A stretch of 64,000 nucleotides of DNA from Sarcocystis neurona (taxonomy: Eukaryota > Apicomplexa > Conoidasida > Eucoccidiorida > Sarcocystidae): assembly GCA_000727475.1 (NCBI GenBank), contig KL647310.1:1756849-1820848 (forward strand). The letters are read 5' to 3'. Of the stretch, positions 48,991 to 60,400 are shown piece after piece. The first letter of the stretch is position 1, and each line of letters starts with the position of its first letter. The position numbers and the translations under genes were made by a program. The notes under the pieces were generated by a model that saw nothing but the letters and a program-made list of their open reading frames with translations, made no database searches and had not been told where the DNA came from.

Positions 48991-51419
48991 CACGATTGTT
49001 ACTACTTTTGTTAGTGTCAGTAGCGTTATTGCCGGCAGGCTCCCCGCTTCCGTAATGCCTCGCAATCCTCTATGACACGTGGTGCGGCTGCTGCGACCAC
49101 AGCTGTTGCTGCGGCTGTTTTCTACTGCTGCTGCTGCTGCCGCTGCGTGGTGACTCCTTCGGCGAGACGTTCCGCGCTGGTTGCCTTTGCTTAGCGTGCT
49201 GCTTTGCCTCTCGCTTGCGGCGGCGCTCCATAGCAACTCAAATAACCAGACGCTACTAATAGCGTCAGAACAAGTCGTTCACTTCGGACGATGACTTCGC
49301 TACGCGACGTCTTGTTACCCCGATTACTGCTACTGTTGCCACATCACATTTGCTCTGCAGCTCTCTCATACTCTTCTGCCCTTACAACGGCTGGCTGTCA
49401 GTACCGATGCCCTTCGTTCGCTAATTCTAGTATTCCCAAAATTTAAATTATCACACGTGGACTAAGCACGGCACCAGTACTCACACTACTGCTGTAGTCC
49501 TGCTGATACTTCTACTGCAACTAAGTCGTCTAGTATCACAAGTAGCAGTGGCAGCGCTCGTCTTTCTACTACTACTACTACTACCACTACTACAAGCGTA
49601 CGTCTCCAGCAGCAACACTTACTTCTCCTGCTCTCAGTTGTACGACTACCTGCAGTTACTGCGACTGAAGTTGTTTCTGCCGGGTTTCACTCCACTGTTG
49701 TTAATGTTATGTCTACTTTGCCAGCGTCGCTCTCACACGTACGAAGCTATTGTCTAGCTGGTGATTCCATCGTCCACAACGCAGACTCAGTCTTCGCAGC
49801 TGGTTGAAATGTTGCTGCGAGAGAGGCAGGCTTCTAATCTTTCAAGTCCATATAGAACACTTCCAGGAGCAGACACCGTAAATGACAGCAGCGCCTGCAG
49901 CAGCAGAAAGCAGCGCTGGCCACAGAGGGGAGCGAGCAGCCTCTGAGGTGGCGCCAGGAGCACTGGCACGCAGCAGACGCTGACGGCAACTGTAGGAACC
50001 GGAAGTAGAGAAACGCAAGCGAAAGAAGATCGTACGCACGTAGCAGATTTTTGCGTACAGTAGGGGGCAGCTGGATGCTGCCAAACAACCTTGCAGCGAA
50101 ACAGCCGCACGTACATGTCACTAACCATACTATTGAGGTTTACAAGTCTATACGCGTGCACAACGATGTGGAAGCGTGTTAATATAAATGGACTGACTGT
50201 CGTAGGTACTCACCTTAATGAATACAAATAAATACACTTTCCTTGTGCATATCTCCATGAATGCTTCTTCGTGCCAGACGAACGACATGGGCGGCTATGG
50301 CAGGAAAAGGTTACGTTAATTGTGAAAAAGCTGCCATCCACGTACACACCGACAGAGAAAGATCCTTTTATTTTGGACAACATTGGATGAGGGTCTGTTC
50401 TTGTCCAGGAGTGCGCAAGAGGAGAGACAAAAGATTGCCTGTAGTCTCCGTCTAAAGTTACGAATACCCGATATCTGCAAGCACCGCATCACGAGGCTTC
50501 CGCCGCTTCATCCATTCGGTAAATCTCAAAGACGTCCACGTTTCTGCATTGGTAAAAATGCTGCGCTACGAACGGATGAAAATATATATTTGTGTCTCGT
50601 GTACATCAGTCCAAAGCAACGTACTAGCTATTCTTATGCCTGGTGTCATGCGCCATCAGAACTGTAATGTAAACACCTTGCGACGTGAGGCTGCAACGCC
50701 TTGTTGGAAACGTGTTCGTGAGCAACGACGAATAGAATTCTCCTTGTTTGGGTTGCAAAGTCGTGTACAAGTGAAACTGATGACAGCCACGCCAAAGAAG
50801 CTGCACGCCCAGCCACTAAGTATCTTTATCGCTGCGCTCCGCACACGCTGGGAGCATTGCCTATGCGCACTTGTATCTAGCCCTACATACGCCTACCTCT
50901 TCTCTACAAGGATGTATATGCTCCTACATTTCTACATATATAGTTGCCCGCCTGGTTCTGTGTGTGTGCCTTTGGGCGCTCGTCTCTGTCGCACAAGTAG
51001 TTCTAATTTCTTGCATCGAACCAGTGCTGTACAAAAACTGAGTCATCTTCAGTTACAATGTAGCACATGGCGATTCCGAAAGATTCATTTCATCGAGCAT
51101 TTTCGGCAAAAACATTCGATGAACACATTTCCTTTCACATACACATATATATATATATACGTATGTGTATGCCTGGATATTACAGATGAACTGATACGAT
51201 AAGATGTATGGGCACAGAGAAAATTCTGTTAATTGAGAGACCTGAGGTCTTGGTGAGAGGTACACGAATCAATAGGTGGACGCAAACCTGCAGAAAATAC
51301 CCACACCTGTTGTGCTTGCGGACGGTGTGCCTGTCAGCGGATGTAATTGAAGCCTAAAGGAACGAGAACGCAGCAATTACACCAGAAGTGCCTGCAATCA
51401 CAGAACTACTACAATCATT

Positions 51420-51545
51420 TCATTTTACTACTACTACTACTACAAGTGTGTACTTCTATCCCTACTAGGAGGATTACTATCACTGAAACTACTACTAGCA
51501 TTACTGCTGATTTCACCCTTACTACAGCTAATACTACTATCATTA
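51420..51545. repeat. Degenerate (ACT)n/(ACC)n triplet tract
   Basis: TTACTACTACTACTACTAC is followed by further ACTACTA and TACTACT blocks broken by other sequence. A similar tract lies at 49563-49595. These are the only long triplet tracts in the triplet-poor segments, and they are not CAG. Confidence 0.7.
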
Positions 51546-52200
51546 GTACTGCTACTCGTTCTATGAACACGCTTCTCCTCCTCCCACGGCCAAGTCCATC
51601 GTGTTCGCATGTAGCCGAACGGATTAAAAATTTGTGCACACAACCAGACTTACACACAGACAGATTCCAACACTATGTCTTTTATGTGTAAATCTTTTGA
51701 TGCAGTTTCACTTTATCTCATGGGTGGATGATACACGAAACCACAGATATATGTAATTCTAACTATACTCGCATCTAAAGATATATGTATATATAGACCT
51801 ACACAGACAAATGAACTTTATAAAAAAGTTTGTCTGGAACTGTCCTGACGAATACATAGTGAAGCGTGAACCTTCCTCGCGGGCTAGGCATGGATAATGA
51901 GGTTGTGGCGTCATAAAGCTAGCAGATTTACAATGCAGTGCGAATGTCGAACCTGAACTTTGTCTTCCACTGGATCTTAGTCCACGCTGCTGCCAAAATG
52001 CCTACATCGCAGGTGTTCACCTAATATTACACGCGAGAGGTATGACGCAGACCTACACCAATACATCAACACGTTTAGAAATATCAACTGCGAGGATTTC
52101 CTCTAAATCTTCCCTCAAGCTACGCGTTCGTAGTTACAAACAGGTGAATATAGGGATCCTTGTGTAGAATCGTATTTTTCATAAAAGTCCACAACTCTTC

Positions 52201-53599
52201 ATTAAGACATGGAAAAACATGATCTTTCTTGCATAAGTATGCACGCATACCTTTCACAGATCCGCTCAGTGACATACCTAATATTTATGCTTGCCCGTTT
52301 CTACAGAAAAGTACAATCAAACGGAGCCGCTCAACAGGATCGACGTGTCACTACAGAGGTTGTACGGGGGGAAACGGTGGCGCATTTTAGCAATCACAGC
52401 AGCAAGAACAGCGGTGCAGAAGCAGCTGTACACAGGAGCTGCAGCAACAGAAACAGAACAACAATAGCAGCACGAGTACTAGAGATACAAAACAAGACAG
52501 GACAATCAGCTTTAGTATCTGTAGCGGCTGTTACAACAGCAGTAGCTTCACAAACGGCAGCAACAGCTGCTGTACCAGTAGCAGTCCAAGTGCTGCAGCC
52601 CGTACAATACGCGTACGCTGGGAACCGCAAATCTGGGGACAGCAGCCGTTACACATAAAACTGCGGCAGTACCACCCACTGCGCTAGCCACGTCAGCAGC
52701 AGCATGTCAAGCAGCAGCAGCAGTACTTCTGGTATACGAGAAAGCTGTCGCCAGCCACAACAACAAGCAGCAGCAGCAGCAGTCGTACTAGTACGCGGAA
52801 GAGCTGCATCGCCAGCATCAGCAGCGTCACACCAAACATCAGCAGCAGCAGCACTACTACTGCACCAAAAAGCTGCCTCGCCAGCAGCACCGCAGACCCC
52901 AGCAGCGCTGCACCTGCACACAAAGCAGCAGCACCAGTGTCAGTAGACAAAGCAACTCCCACAGAACCATCACCGTAGCAGGCGGCACATCCAGCAGCAA
53001 TAGCACTTCAGGAAGAAGTAATGCCGGCTTAGTGTGCTGAACAGCATCAACAGCAGCGCGAGCGCGCAAAGCGCCACGCACCGCAGCGCCAGCAGACCAA
53101 GAGAATAAAGTAAGACAAGCAAGGATCAAGATGCAGAGCATGCAAGGAGGTCGAAGCACTGCAGGGCCCACAGCGTCGAGAGCACATCACCTCGCCGTGG
53201 GAGCACCAGCAGCTGAAGAACAAGACCAACTGCAGCAGCCGCACGAGACAGAGCAACAGAAGGACTGGTTGCAGCAGCAGCAGAAGCTGTGGCAGTAAGG
53301 CTAGGCGTTCTGCTGAATGAGCAGGCCCATACAGAAGAAGTTGCAGGAGGTGCAGCACAAGAGCCAGGCTGCATACCGCAGCAGAAGCACCAGGCTGCAT
53401 GCCGCAGCAGCAGCAGGAGCAGCCAGCGGCTCAGCAGCAGAAGCACCAGGGACAGCCGCCGCCGCCCCAGCAGCAGCAGCAAAGGGCTCAGCAGCAGCAG
53501 CAGCAGCAAAGGGTTCAGCAGCAGCACGCCCCCTGCGTAGCATCGTCCTTCGTCGAGAGACACAGCCCTTGGCTGGCAGCTAGCTGGCGGTCTCCTCTG
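52201..53599. other. Degenerate CAG-rich segment with a Gln-rich open frame
   Basis: CAG triplets are broken by substitutions in 52380-53100 and purer in 53390-53530. The plus-strand frame from 53399 reads as Gln-rich and then about 25 ordinary residues (VERHSPWLAASW) before entering C/T-rich DNA. It may be the tail of an exon or chance; no stop or donor gives a clean model, so I do not call a gene. Confidence 0.35.
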
Positions 53600-53950
53600 C
53601 AAGACATGCGCGCATGCTTAGATGCTGCGTTTCCTTTATTTTCCTTCTCCTTTCCTCGCCGTTGGACGTTTCTTCCGCCTTCGTTTCACAATAAACACAC
53701 ACTGCTGCTGTTGCACTTTTCTCTGGCTGTCGCCGTCGTTGAAACTCTTTCCCTCGCAGTGTTGCTGCACGCGCTGCAGCCCACGGCTGCTGCCGCTGCT
53801 GCTGCTGCGGTTGCAGTTTCGCTTCGTGTGACCCCTCTTCTTTGCCTTCTCGTTACTTGTCTTCTTTTTCTTCCTGCCTACTTGTTCTTCTCCTTCTTTT
53901 GATGCCCGTCTCTCCTTTTTCCCCCCCATTCCCACTTCTTCTTCACTTTG
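53600..53950 (+). promoter_or_regulatory. Polypyrimidine tract upstream of the 54-56 kb gene
   Basis: About 350 bases are strongly C/T-rich on the plus strand, like the tract before PRP6. It suggests that a plus-strand gene begins just downstream. Confidence 0.4.
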
Positions 53951-54035
53951 CCATGTGTGTGTTGTCCACTTCTCTCTGAGTGAGTCCCTGCGTTACTGCT
54001 GGGTTGAGAAGTCACTTTCTCTGTTCCTACAGCAC

Positions 54036-56132
54036 CAAAGCGCCTTAGTAATCGTACCGCGAGCGCACGGCCCCGGACGTGCACTTCCAGTTCGTCCGGC
54101 AGTAGCAGGACCCGGGCAGGATTATCGATCGCGGCAGCAGCGAGGGCCGCCGCAGCAGCAGCAGGAGCCGCCGCATCTCAACACAGCAGGAGCACACGGA
54201 GGGGCCGCAGCAGCAACAGCCGCAGGAGCAGGAGTACTGTAGAAGGTTTATAAGGCGCAGTCTATCTACAGCAACAACAACTGCAGCAGACGTAGTTCTG
54301 ATGTGAGTTGCTCGGAAATATATGTGTATACAGACCTATACACACATGCATGCGCACGTTTATACATAGCTGATTTGCTATAGGTGTATACCTACGTGTA
54401 AAATTATGTAATATATATGCCTTTGTATGTGCACAAATCCACACACACACGCATGCATCTATACTTATCTATATATGTATATGCGAGAGAGAAGTACTAT
54501 ACATATGTGTATATGTGCGTGGTGCATCCGGCGCACCTAAAGCTATTAACCGGCGTCTACAAGAGAATGAGCCTCAGGCGCACTTTCGTGGGTAATTTCG
54601 ACGGAGAAGGAAGTGCAGTATTTTTTGCGGCAGCACCGAGGGCGCTTCAGCAGGACAGCGACCGTGTGGGGCCGCATCGGGAGCGAGAGGCGCCGCCAGA
54701 AGAACGCCGAGAGAAGACGCAGCAGCAGGAGATACGGCAGCCGCAGCAGGAGCAGCAGCACGCACACTCGCCGCCTGATGTGCAGCAGCGGGGGCAGCAA
54801 GAAGCACTGTGACAGCAGCGGCACGAGGTGTGGGAAGCAGCAGAAGAACTGAAGTAGCACCAGCACCAGAGGGAGTGGCAGGAGCAGGTAACGCGGCAGC
54901 CGCCTCTTCAGCAAGACGGGCGTCAGAAATCCGGCAGCACAAAGAGGAACTGCTGCAGCAAGCGCTGCAGGGCAGCAGCAGCGACGCAAGCAGGACAAGG
55001 TCCTGCTTGCTTCACAGTCGCGAGAAGAAGAAGAAGCAGCCGCAGCAGCAGGAGACGAGGCACATTCAGCAGTCGTAGCCGCCACCAGCGTTTGGACACC
55101 CGCACAGCAGCAGGGCGGAGAATTAGCAGCAGTAGCGGCAGCAGAGGCGGAGAATCAGCAGGAGGTGCAGCGGCGGAGATTAGCAGCAGGAGCTAGCAGC
55201 AGGAGCAGCGGCGGAGAATTAGCAACCTTAGCAGCAGCAACTGCAGCAGCGAGGGGGCTGGACGGAGGCACTGGTCGCCGGCCCGCGTGTGCGTAGTAGT
55301 AGTGGAAGTGGACATGCCGCAGCACCAGCAGCAGCAACAGTGGCGCAGTCTCGAGGAAGAGATGAGCCACTAGCAGACCGGCGCACAGCAGTAGCCGTTC
55401 GAAGGCAGTGCCTGCTGCTGCAGGTTCACAGAGCTGCAGGGAAATTGGCAGCCCTCAGACAGCAACAACAGGCTCTGCTTCGCTGCCCCACGCGTCATTT
55501 CCCAGCGCTTCCTGCGACTCTCTCAAATGCTGGGTACGCCTACATATTACCGTCCACCTGCCTATCTGTTCTCGTCTATATCTACCTGTATCTATCCACC
55601 TATTCTCTATATGTAGATATGGGTATATATATATGCATGTATATACATATATGTATTTCGAGTTACATCTACCTCTCTATATGTATTTCTGCGTACATCT
55701 GTGTCTATCTATCACGACATCTATCTGTATTTATTATTTCCATCTATATCTATATATCTATCTACCTGTATCAATCTATATACACCTGACTACCTATTTA
55801 TACGTATTGATACATATATACATATATATATATGTATATATATGTATGTATGTATATATATACTTCTGTATTTGTCTATCTACGTCTATCTACCCATTTC
55901 TGTATATTGAGACATATATATATACACACACATCGATCTGTATCGATCTCTCTCCATCTGTATCTATATCTATGTACATCTATTTGCCTATGCCTCTATA
56001 CTGATACACGCATACATATATCTACTCTGTCAGTATATCTTTATATCTATGTGTGTACATCGTTCTATCTATATCTCGGTCGGCTTCTGTAGAGAGTTCA
56101 CAGCCTTGCAAATGGCTGGTCGGCAGCAGTAA
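54036..56132 (+). CDS. Small unrecognised gene; last two exons resolved
   Basis: The clearest part is the 3' end. Exon 55424-55533 (acceptor CTGCTGCAG, donor GTACGC, phase 2) encodes a helical stretch beginning VHRAAGKLAALRQQQQALL. It joins a 40-base terminal exon at 56093-56132 (acceptor CTTCTGTAG) that encodes EFTALQMAGRQQ and a TAA stop. Upstream, a CTACAG acceptor at about 54035 and coiled-coil-like stretches near 54600-54780 and 54930-54990 (SEIRQHKEELLQQALQ) are likely exons, but the start codon and phases are not settled. No family was recognised. An intron rich in TATC steps separates the last two exons. Confidence 0.35.
55545..56085. repeat. TATC/TATA microsatellite-filled intron
   Basis: Almost the whole intron 55534-56092 consists of TATCTA, CTATCTACC and (TA)n steps. 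Open frames through it read as Tyr/Ile/Leu/Ser-rich and are not coding. Confidence 0.8.
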
Positions 56133-57487
56133 TTGAAAGAGGAGAGGAACAGCGGAGAGCGGAGAGGGGAAGCTGCCCACTTTCGTGTGTGTGGGGCAAA
56201 CGAAGTCAGCCCCGCTATAAATGTGAGAAGTCCACGCCATTCTCCAGACCTGCCAGCAGACCCCCCACACCCGTCTTTCTGCAATTTCACTCGTATACTT
56301 CGCCCTCTCTTTCTCTCTCTTTTTCTCGTACTTTCTCTTTTTCATACTTCCCTCTCTTTTTCGTCCTTTTTTCTTTTTCTCTTTTCTTCTTCGCTTGCGT
56401 GTCTTCTGACTAACCCGGTGCCTCTCCCTGTTCTCGCCTGCCGTCTCCACGCGGTTGTCTTCCCCCCTTTTCCCTCACGTGCACCTCCCACACGTCTCTG
56501 TATATACTTCGCAGCTACCTCGCGACTGTGTCCCTCTATTTTACCCTCCATATATATATTTATACGTGGATGGACTTACATATATACACATAGGTGTACT
56601 TTTATTTGTATCTTTACGTGTCTGCCTTCCCATTTCTGTCCCGTATATCTACGCTGCGTGCTTGTGTGCTTCTCTGCTTTCCTGTGTAGTTTCCTTCCTT
56701 TCTTCTGCTCGCTCTGTCTCTACCCTTCTATTTGCCAGTCTACACACATGCAAACATTCGCGTACTCACGTATATATGTGTATATACTTCTGTACGTAAG
56801 AAGATATGGAAATGCGCAGACATATATATATATATGTATATGTATGTGTAAGACAGAAGAGTTGTGGACGAAGAAAGAGGAGATGCTGAGAAATCTCACA
56901 GCAGCAAAAGAGCGCTTCGCAGTAATCGCTAGGAGACAAGGAATATAGGAGAACGCGAGCATGCAACTGCAGCTGCCGTCGTCTACCGACCACTTTTGCC
57001 GCACCGTCGCAGCATCCAGCAGCAGCAAGGAGCAGCAGAAACGGGCAGTAGAAAGAGCTACGACGGCAAGGTAAGGGCTGCAGCAGCAGCAAGGGCTGGG
57101 GCAGCAGCAGTGAAAAGAGGAGCACCCGAAGGAGCGGCAACAACGAGAAGCAGCAGCAGCAGCAGATACCGCAGAAGCAGCAGCGAGCAGCGGCTGTGAT
57201 GGCCGCGCAGCAGGAAAGCAGCAAGCAGTCACTAGCACCAGAGACACTGCACATTACGCGAAGCGGGACAAGTACATCGAGCCGCAGCCGTTCTGCGTAT
57301 GTAGGAGCAGAAACGATCAGCAGCAGCAGCCAGAAGCAGCAGCGGCGAGTGACAGCAGCAACCAGTAGGAGCAGCAGCAGCCAATAGCAGTAGGAGCCAG
57401 CAGGAGCAGCAGCAGCGAGTAACAGCAGAGGCCAGTAGCAGCAGTAGCAGCAGCCGCACCCACTAGCAGGAGCAGCAGCCAGTAGCA
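56133..57487. other. Intergenic: polypyrimidine tract, then CAG-rich DNA
   Basis: Positions 56280-56720 are strongly C/T-rich on the plus strand, with CTCTCTTTTTCT-like runs, as expected ahead of a plus-strand gene start. A (TA)n block follows (56820-56845) and then CAG-rich DNA. A 22-codon frame starting ATG at 56883 and ending 56948 is too short to call. Confidence 0.4.
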
Positions 57488-60400
57488 GTGGCAGCAGCAG
57501 CCACTACCAGCGGTAGGAGCAGCCAGTGGGAGCAGCAGCCAGTAGCTGCAAAAAAGCGGAGAGAGAGAGAAGCAGCGCCAGCTGCAGCGCGCAGAGTCGC
57601 TACAGAAAGACTGCGGCAAGGCACCTTGCGAGCAGCAGCGGCTCTCCTGCAGCAACTCCACACAACAGCAAACGCAGTGGACACAGTAGACAGCAAGAAG
57701 AGAGGAACCCGTTGCTGCCGCTGCGTGTTCTGCCTATGCAGGAGTAGAGAACATGCGTAGGAGCAGGCTGCTCTGCTGTTGCTGCTGCTGGGGAAAGGAG
57801 CGGACACTGCTGCTGCTGCTGCTGCGGAAGAATGCCTGAAGAAGCCTTCCATTTTGCTGCTGCTCCTGCACCTGTTGCACTCGCTGCTCCTGCACCTGTT
57901 GTGCTGGCTGCTCCTGCAACTCTTGCTCCTGCGACTGCTCCGGCTGCTGCTACTGCACCTGCTGCGCGTATTGCATCTACCGGTGCGGTGTTGATTTTGT
58001 GTGTAGCAGCTACGGCTCTGATCGCTCGCTGCGCTGCCGCCTCTTTTTCCGTGTGAGTGCTGGTGGCGCGTTCATTCCTTCGTTCACTGGGTGTCTCAGC
58101 TGCTGGTGCTGCTGCTGGTGCTGCTGCTATCTGCCTTCTCCTGCTGCTGCTTTGTCTTCGTCTGCTGCTCTTCGTGTGCTGTCGCAGCTGCAGCTGCCGC
58201 GCGGCGTGACCGGGGGTGGTGGCACTCTCGCTGCTTTCTCGGCAGCTGCTGACGTGGAGCTCTTGCTGTTTCTCTCTCGATAAGCTGTTGCTCTTCCTCT
58301 GGGGCTGCTGCTACTCAGCTCGTTCCGATGCCGTTCGGAGTGACGTTTTGCTTCCGCCGGAGCACGCCCGCGCAGAGCCCTGATGTAGGTGAACGTTAGG
58401 TACTGTTGCAGCTGTGTGGCTGAGACGGCGCGCATGCAGAACGACGCTGCTGCTGCTGCGTCATACGCCGGTCTTCAGGATTGACTGCTCCTCTTGCTCC
58501 TCGTGCTGCTGCCCGTAGTGCTACAACAGCTGCTATCGCTCCTGGTGCTACTGCTGCTGCCGTCGCCTGTCGACCGTCGCTGCTGTAACTGCTGCAGCGG
58601 GTGACCTTGCGAGCAGCTGAACTGTTCTCGCTACCTGTTACCGCTTACCCTACTCGCTGCACGTCCCGCTAGCGGTGCCGCGCCAGCTGCTGCTGCTTCT
58701 CGGCCTGCTACAATAGGCGCTCTGCGCGCTCCCACTCTGTCATGTGCTGCTGCTGTCTCTGCCGGTGGTGTTGATTCTTCTGCGCAGATGACAAGTGCTG
58801 CAGCGGATCTTCACTACATGCCGGCTCCATACCACCGGCTAAGACTGCTTCTGGCTGCTGCTGCTGGCGCTGCTGCTCTGGCGCTGCTGCTCTGACGCCT
58901 CTGATCTGACGCTGCTGGCGCTGCTGCTGCTGCTGCTGGCGCTGCTGCTGACGCTGCTGCTGCTGCTGGCGCTGNNNNNNNNNNNNNNNNNNNNNNNNNN
59001 NNNNNNNNNNNNNNNNNNNNNNNNNNNNNNNNNNNNNNNNNNNNNNNNNNNNNNNNNNNNNNNNNNNNNNNNNNNNNNNNNNNNNNNNNNNNNNNNNNNN
59101 NNNNNNNNNNNNNNNNNNNNNNNNNNNNNNNNNNNNNNNNNNNNNNNNNNNNNNNNNNNNNNNNNNNNNNNNNNNNNNNNNNNNNNNNNNNNNNNNNNNN
59201 NNNNNNNNNNNNNNNNNNNNNNNNNNNNNNNNNNNNNNNNNNNNNNNNNNNNNNNNNNNNNNNNNNNNNNNNNNNNNNNNNNNNNNNNNNNNNNNNNNNN
59301 NNNNNNNNNNNNNNNNNNNNNNNNNNNNNNNNNNNNNNNNNNNNNNNNNNNNNNNNNNNNNNNNNNNNNNNNNNNNNNNNNNNNNNNNNNNNNNNNNNNN
59401 NNNNNNNNNNNNNNNNNNNNNNNNNNNNNNNNNNNNNNNNNNNNNNNNNNNNNNNNNNNNNNNNNNNNNNNNNNNNNNNNNNNNNNNNNNNNNNNNNNNN
59501 NNNNNNNNNNNNNNNNNNNNNNNNNNNNNNNNGCGCTGCTGCTGCTGCTGGCGCTGCTGCTGCTGCTGGCGCTGCTGCTGCTGCTGCTGGCGCTGCTGTT
59601 GCTGCTGGCGCTGCTGTTGCTGCTGGCGCTGCTGCTGTTGGCGCTGCTGTTGCTGACGCTGCTGCTCTGCGCTGCTGCTGCAGTTCGCTGGGGACGCAGG
59701 CCTAGTCCTATGTTGCCTGCTGCTGTCTGTGACGTGGCAGCAGCAGCACGGCCTACTTTTGCTGCTGCAGCCTCACACTTGGTTGCAAGCCACAGGTCGA
59801 GCCAGAGCTACAGTTGCTTTCCGCTGTCCGCCTTCTTTTCCCATTTAAATGCTGCTGCGGTTTCCGCCTTATTCGCACGCTGTAAAGCCGAGAGCCACAG
59901 CTATCCGCAGGGAAGCCGCGGCAGCCCCACGTGTAATGGCAGCACCGCGGCTAGCAGCAGGAGCTGCAGCAGCAGACACAGCAAAAATTCCGAAGACAGC
60001 GGCTGCAGCTGCAACAGTAGCAGCAGCGGCAGTACCAGCAAAAGCTGCCGTAACAGGAGCAGTAGTAAGGAATACCGCGACAGCTACTCAAGCACACACC
60101 CACGCAGAAGAAGCAGCAGCAGCAGCAACAGTGGAAACTGCTGCAGCAAGATCACCCACATCGGCAGCAGCTTTGCAAGCATAGGCTCCTCACCTGGCTT
60201 CAGCACGTCATGCGGCAGCAGCGGCAGCCGCTGGAACAGCAGGAGCAGCTGCCGTCGGAGCAGATCTTCGCACGACGGTCAGCCTTGCAGTCAAGCAGGA
60301 AGTCAGAAAGACAGCAGTTGTCGTAGCCGGACCACGTTCGTGAACAGTCTTCGGAAGAGCAGCCACAGCAGCGGAAGCGGCGGGTGCTGCAGCAGTGCTT

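Larger units (their letters stand above)
48452..52200. other. Triplet-poor intergenic segment
   Basis: No CAG runs and no convincing gene. The region holds (TA)n blocks at 48790-48900, a hairpin at 48963-48990 and (ACT)n-like tracts near 49560-49595 and 51420-51545. Open frames such as 50549-51202 have no recognisable motif or splice context. Confidence 0.5.

Noticed and set aside
50549..51202. Plus-strand open frame of 217 codons in a triplet-poor segment
   Set aside because: No domain, no regulatory tract, and it ends in a (TA)n microsatellite reading. I looked for reverse transcriptase or integrase motifs here and saw none.
53126..53602. Minus-strand Leu-rich open frame that looks like membrane helices
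   Set aside because: It is the complement of CAG/GCA repeats (CTG reads as Leu). The same artefact explains the many Leu-rich and Cys-rich frames in the window.
55289..56092. Tyr/Ile/Leu-rich frames in the 55.5-56.1 kb region
   Set aside because: They are translations of TATC and TA microsatellite in an intron; the flanking splice sites join around them.
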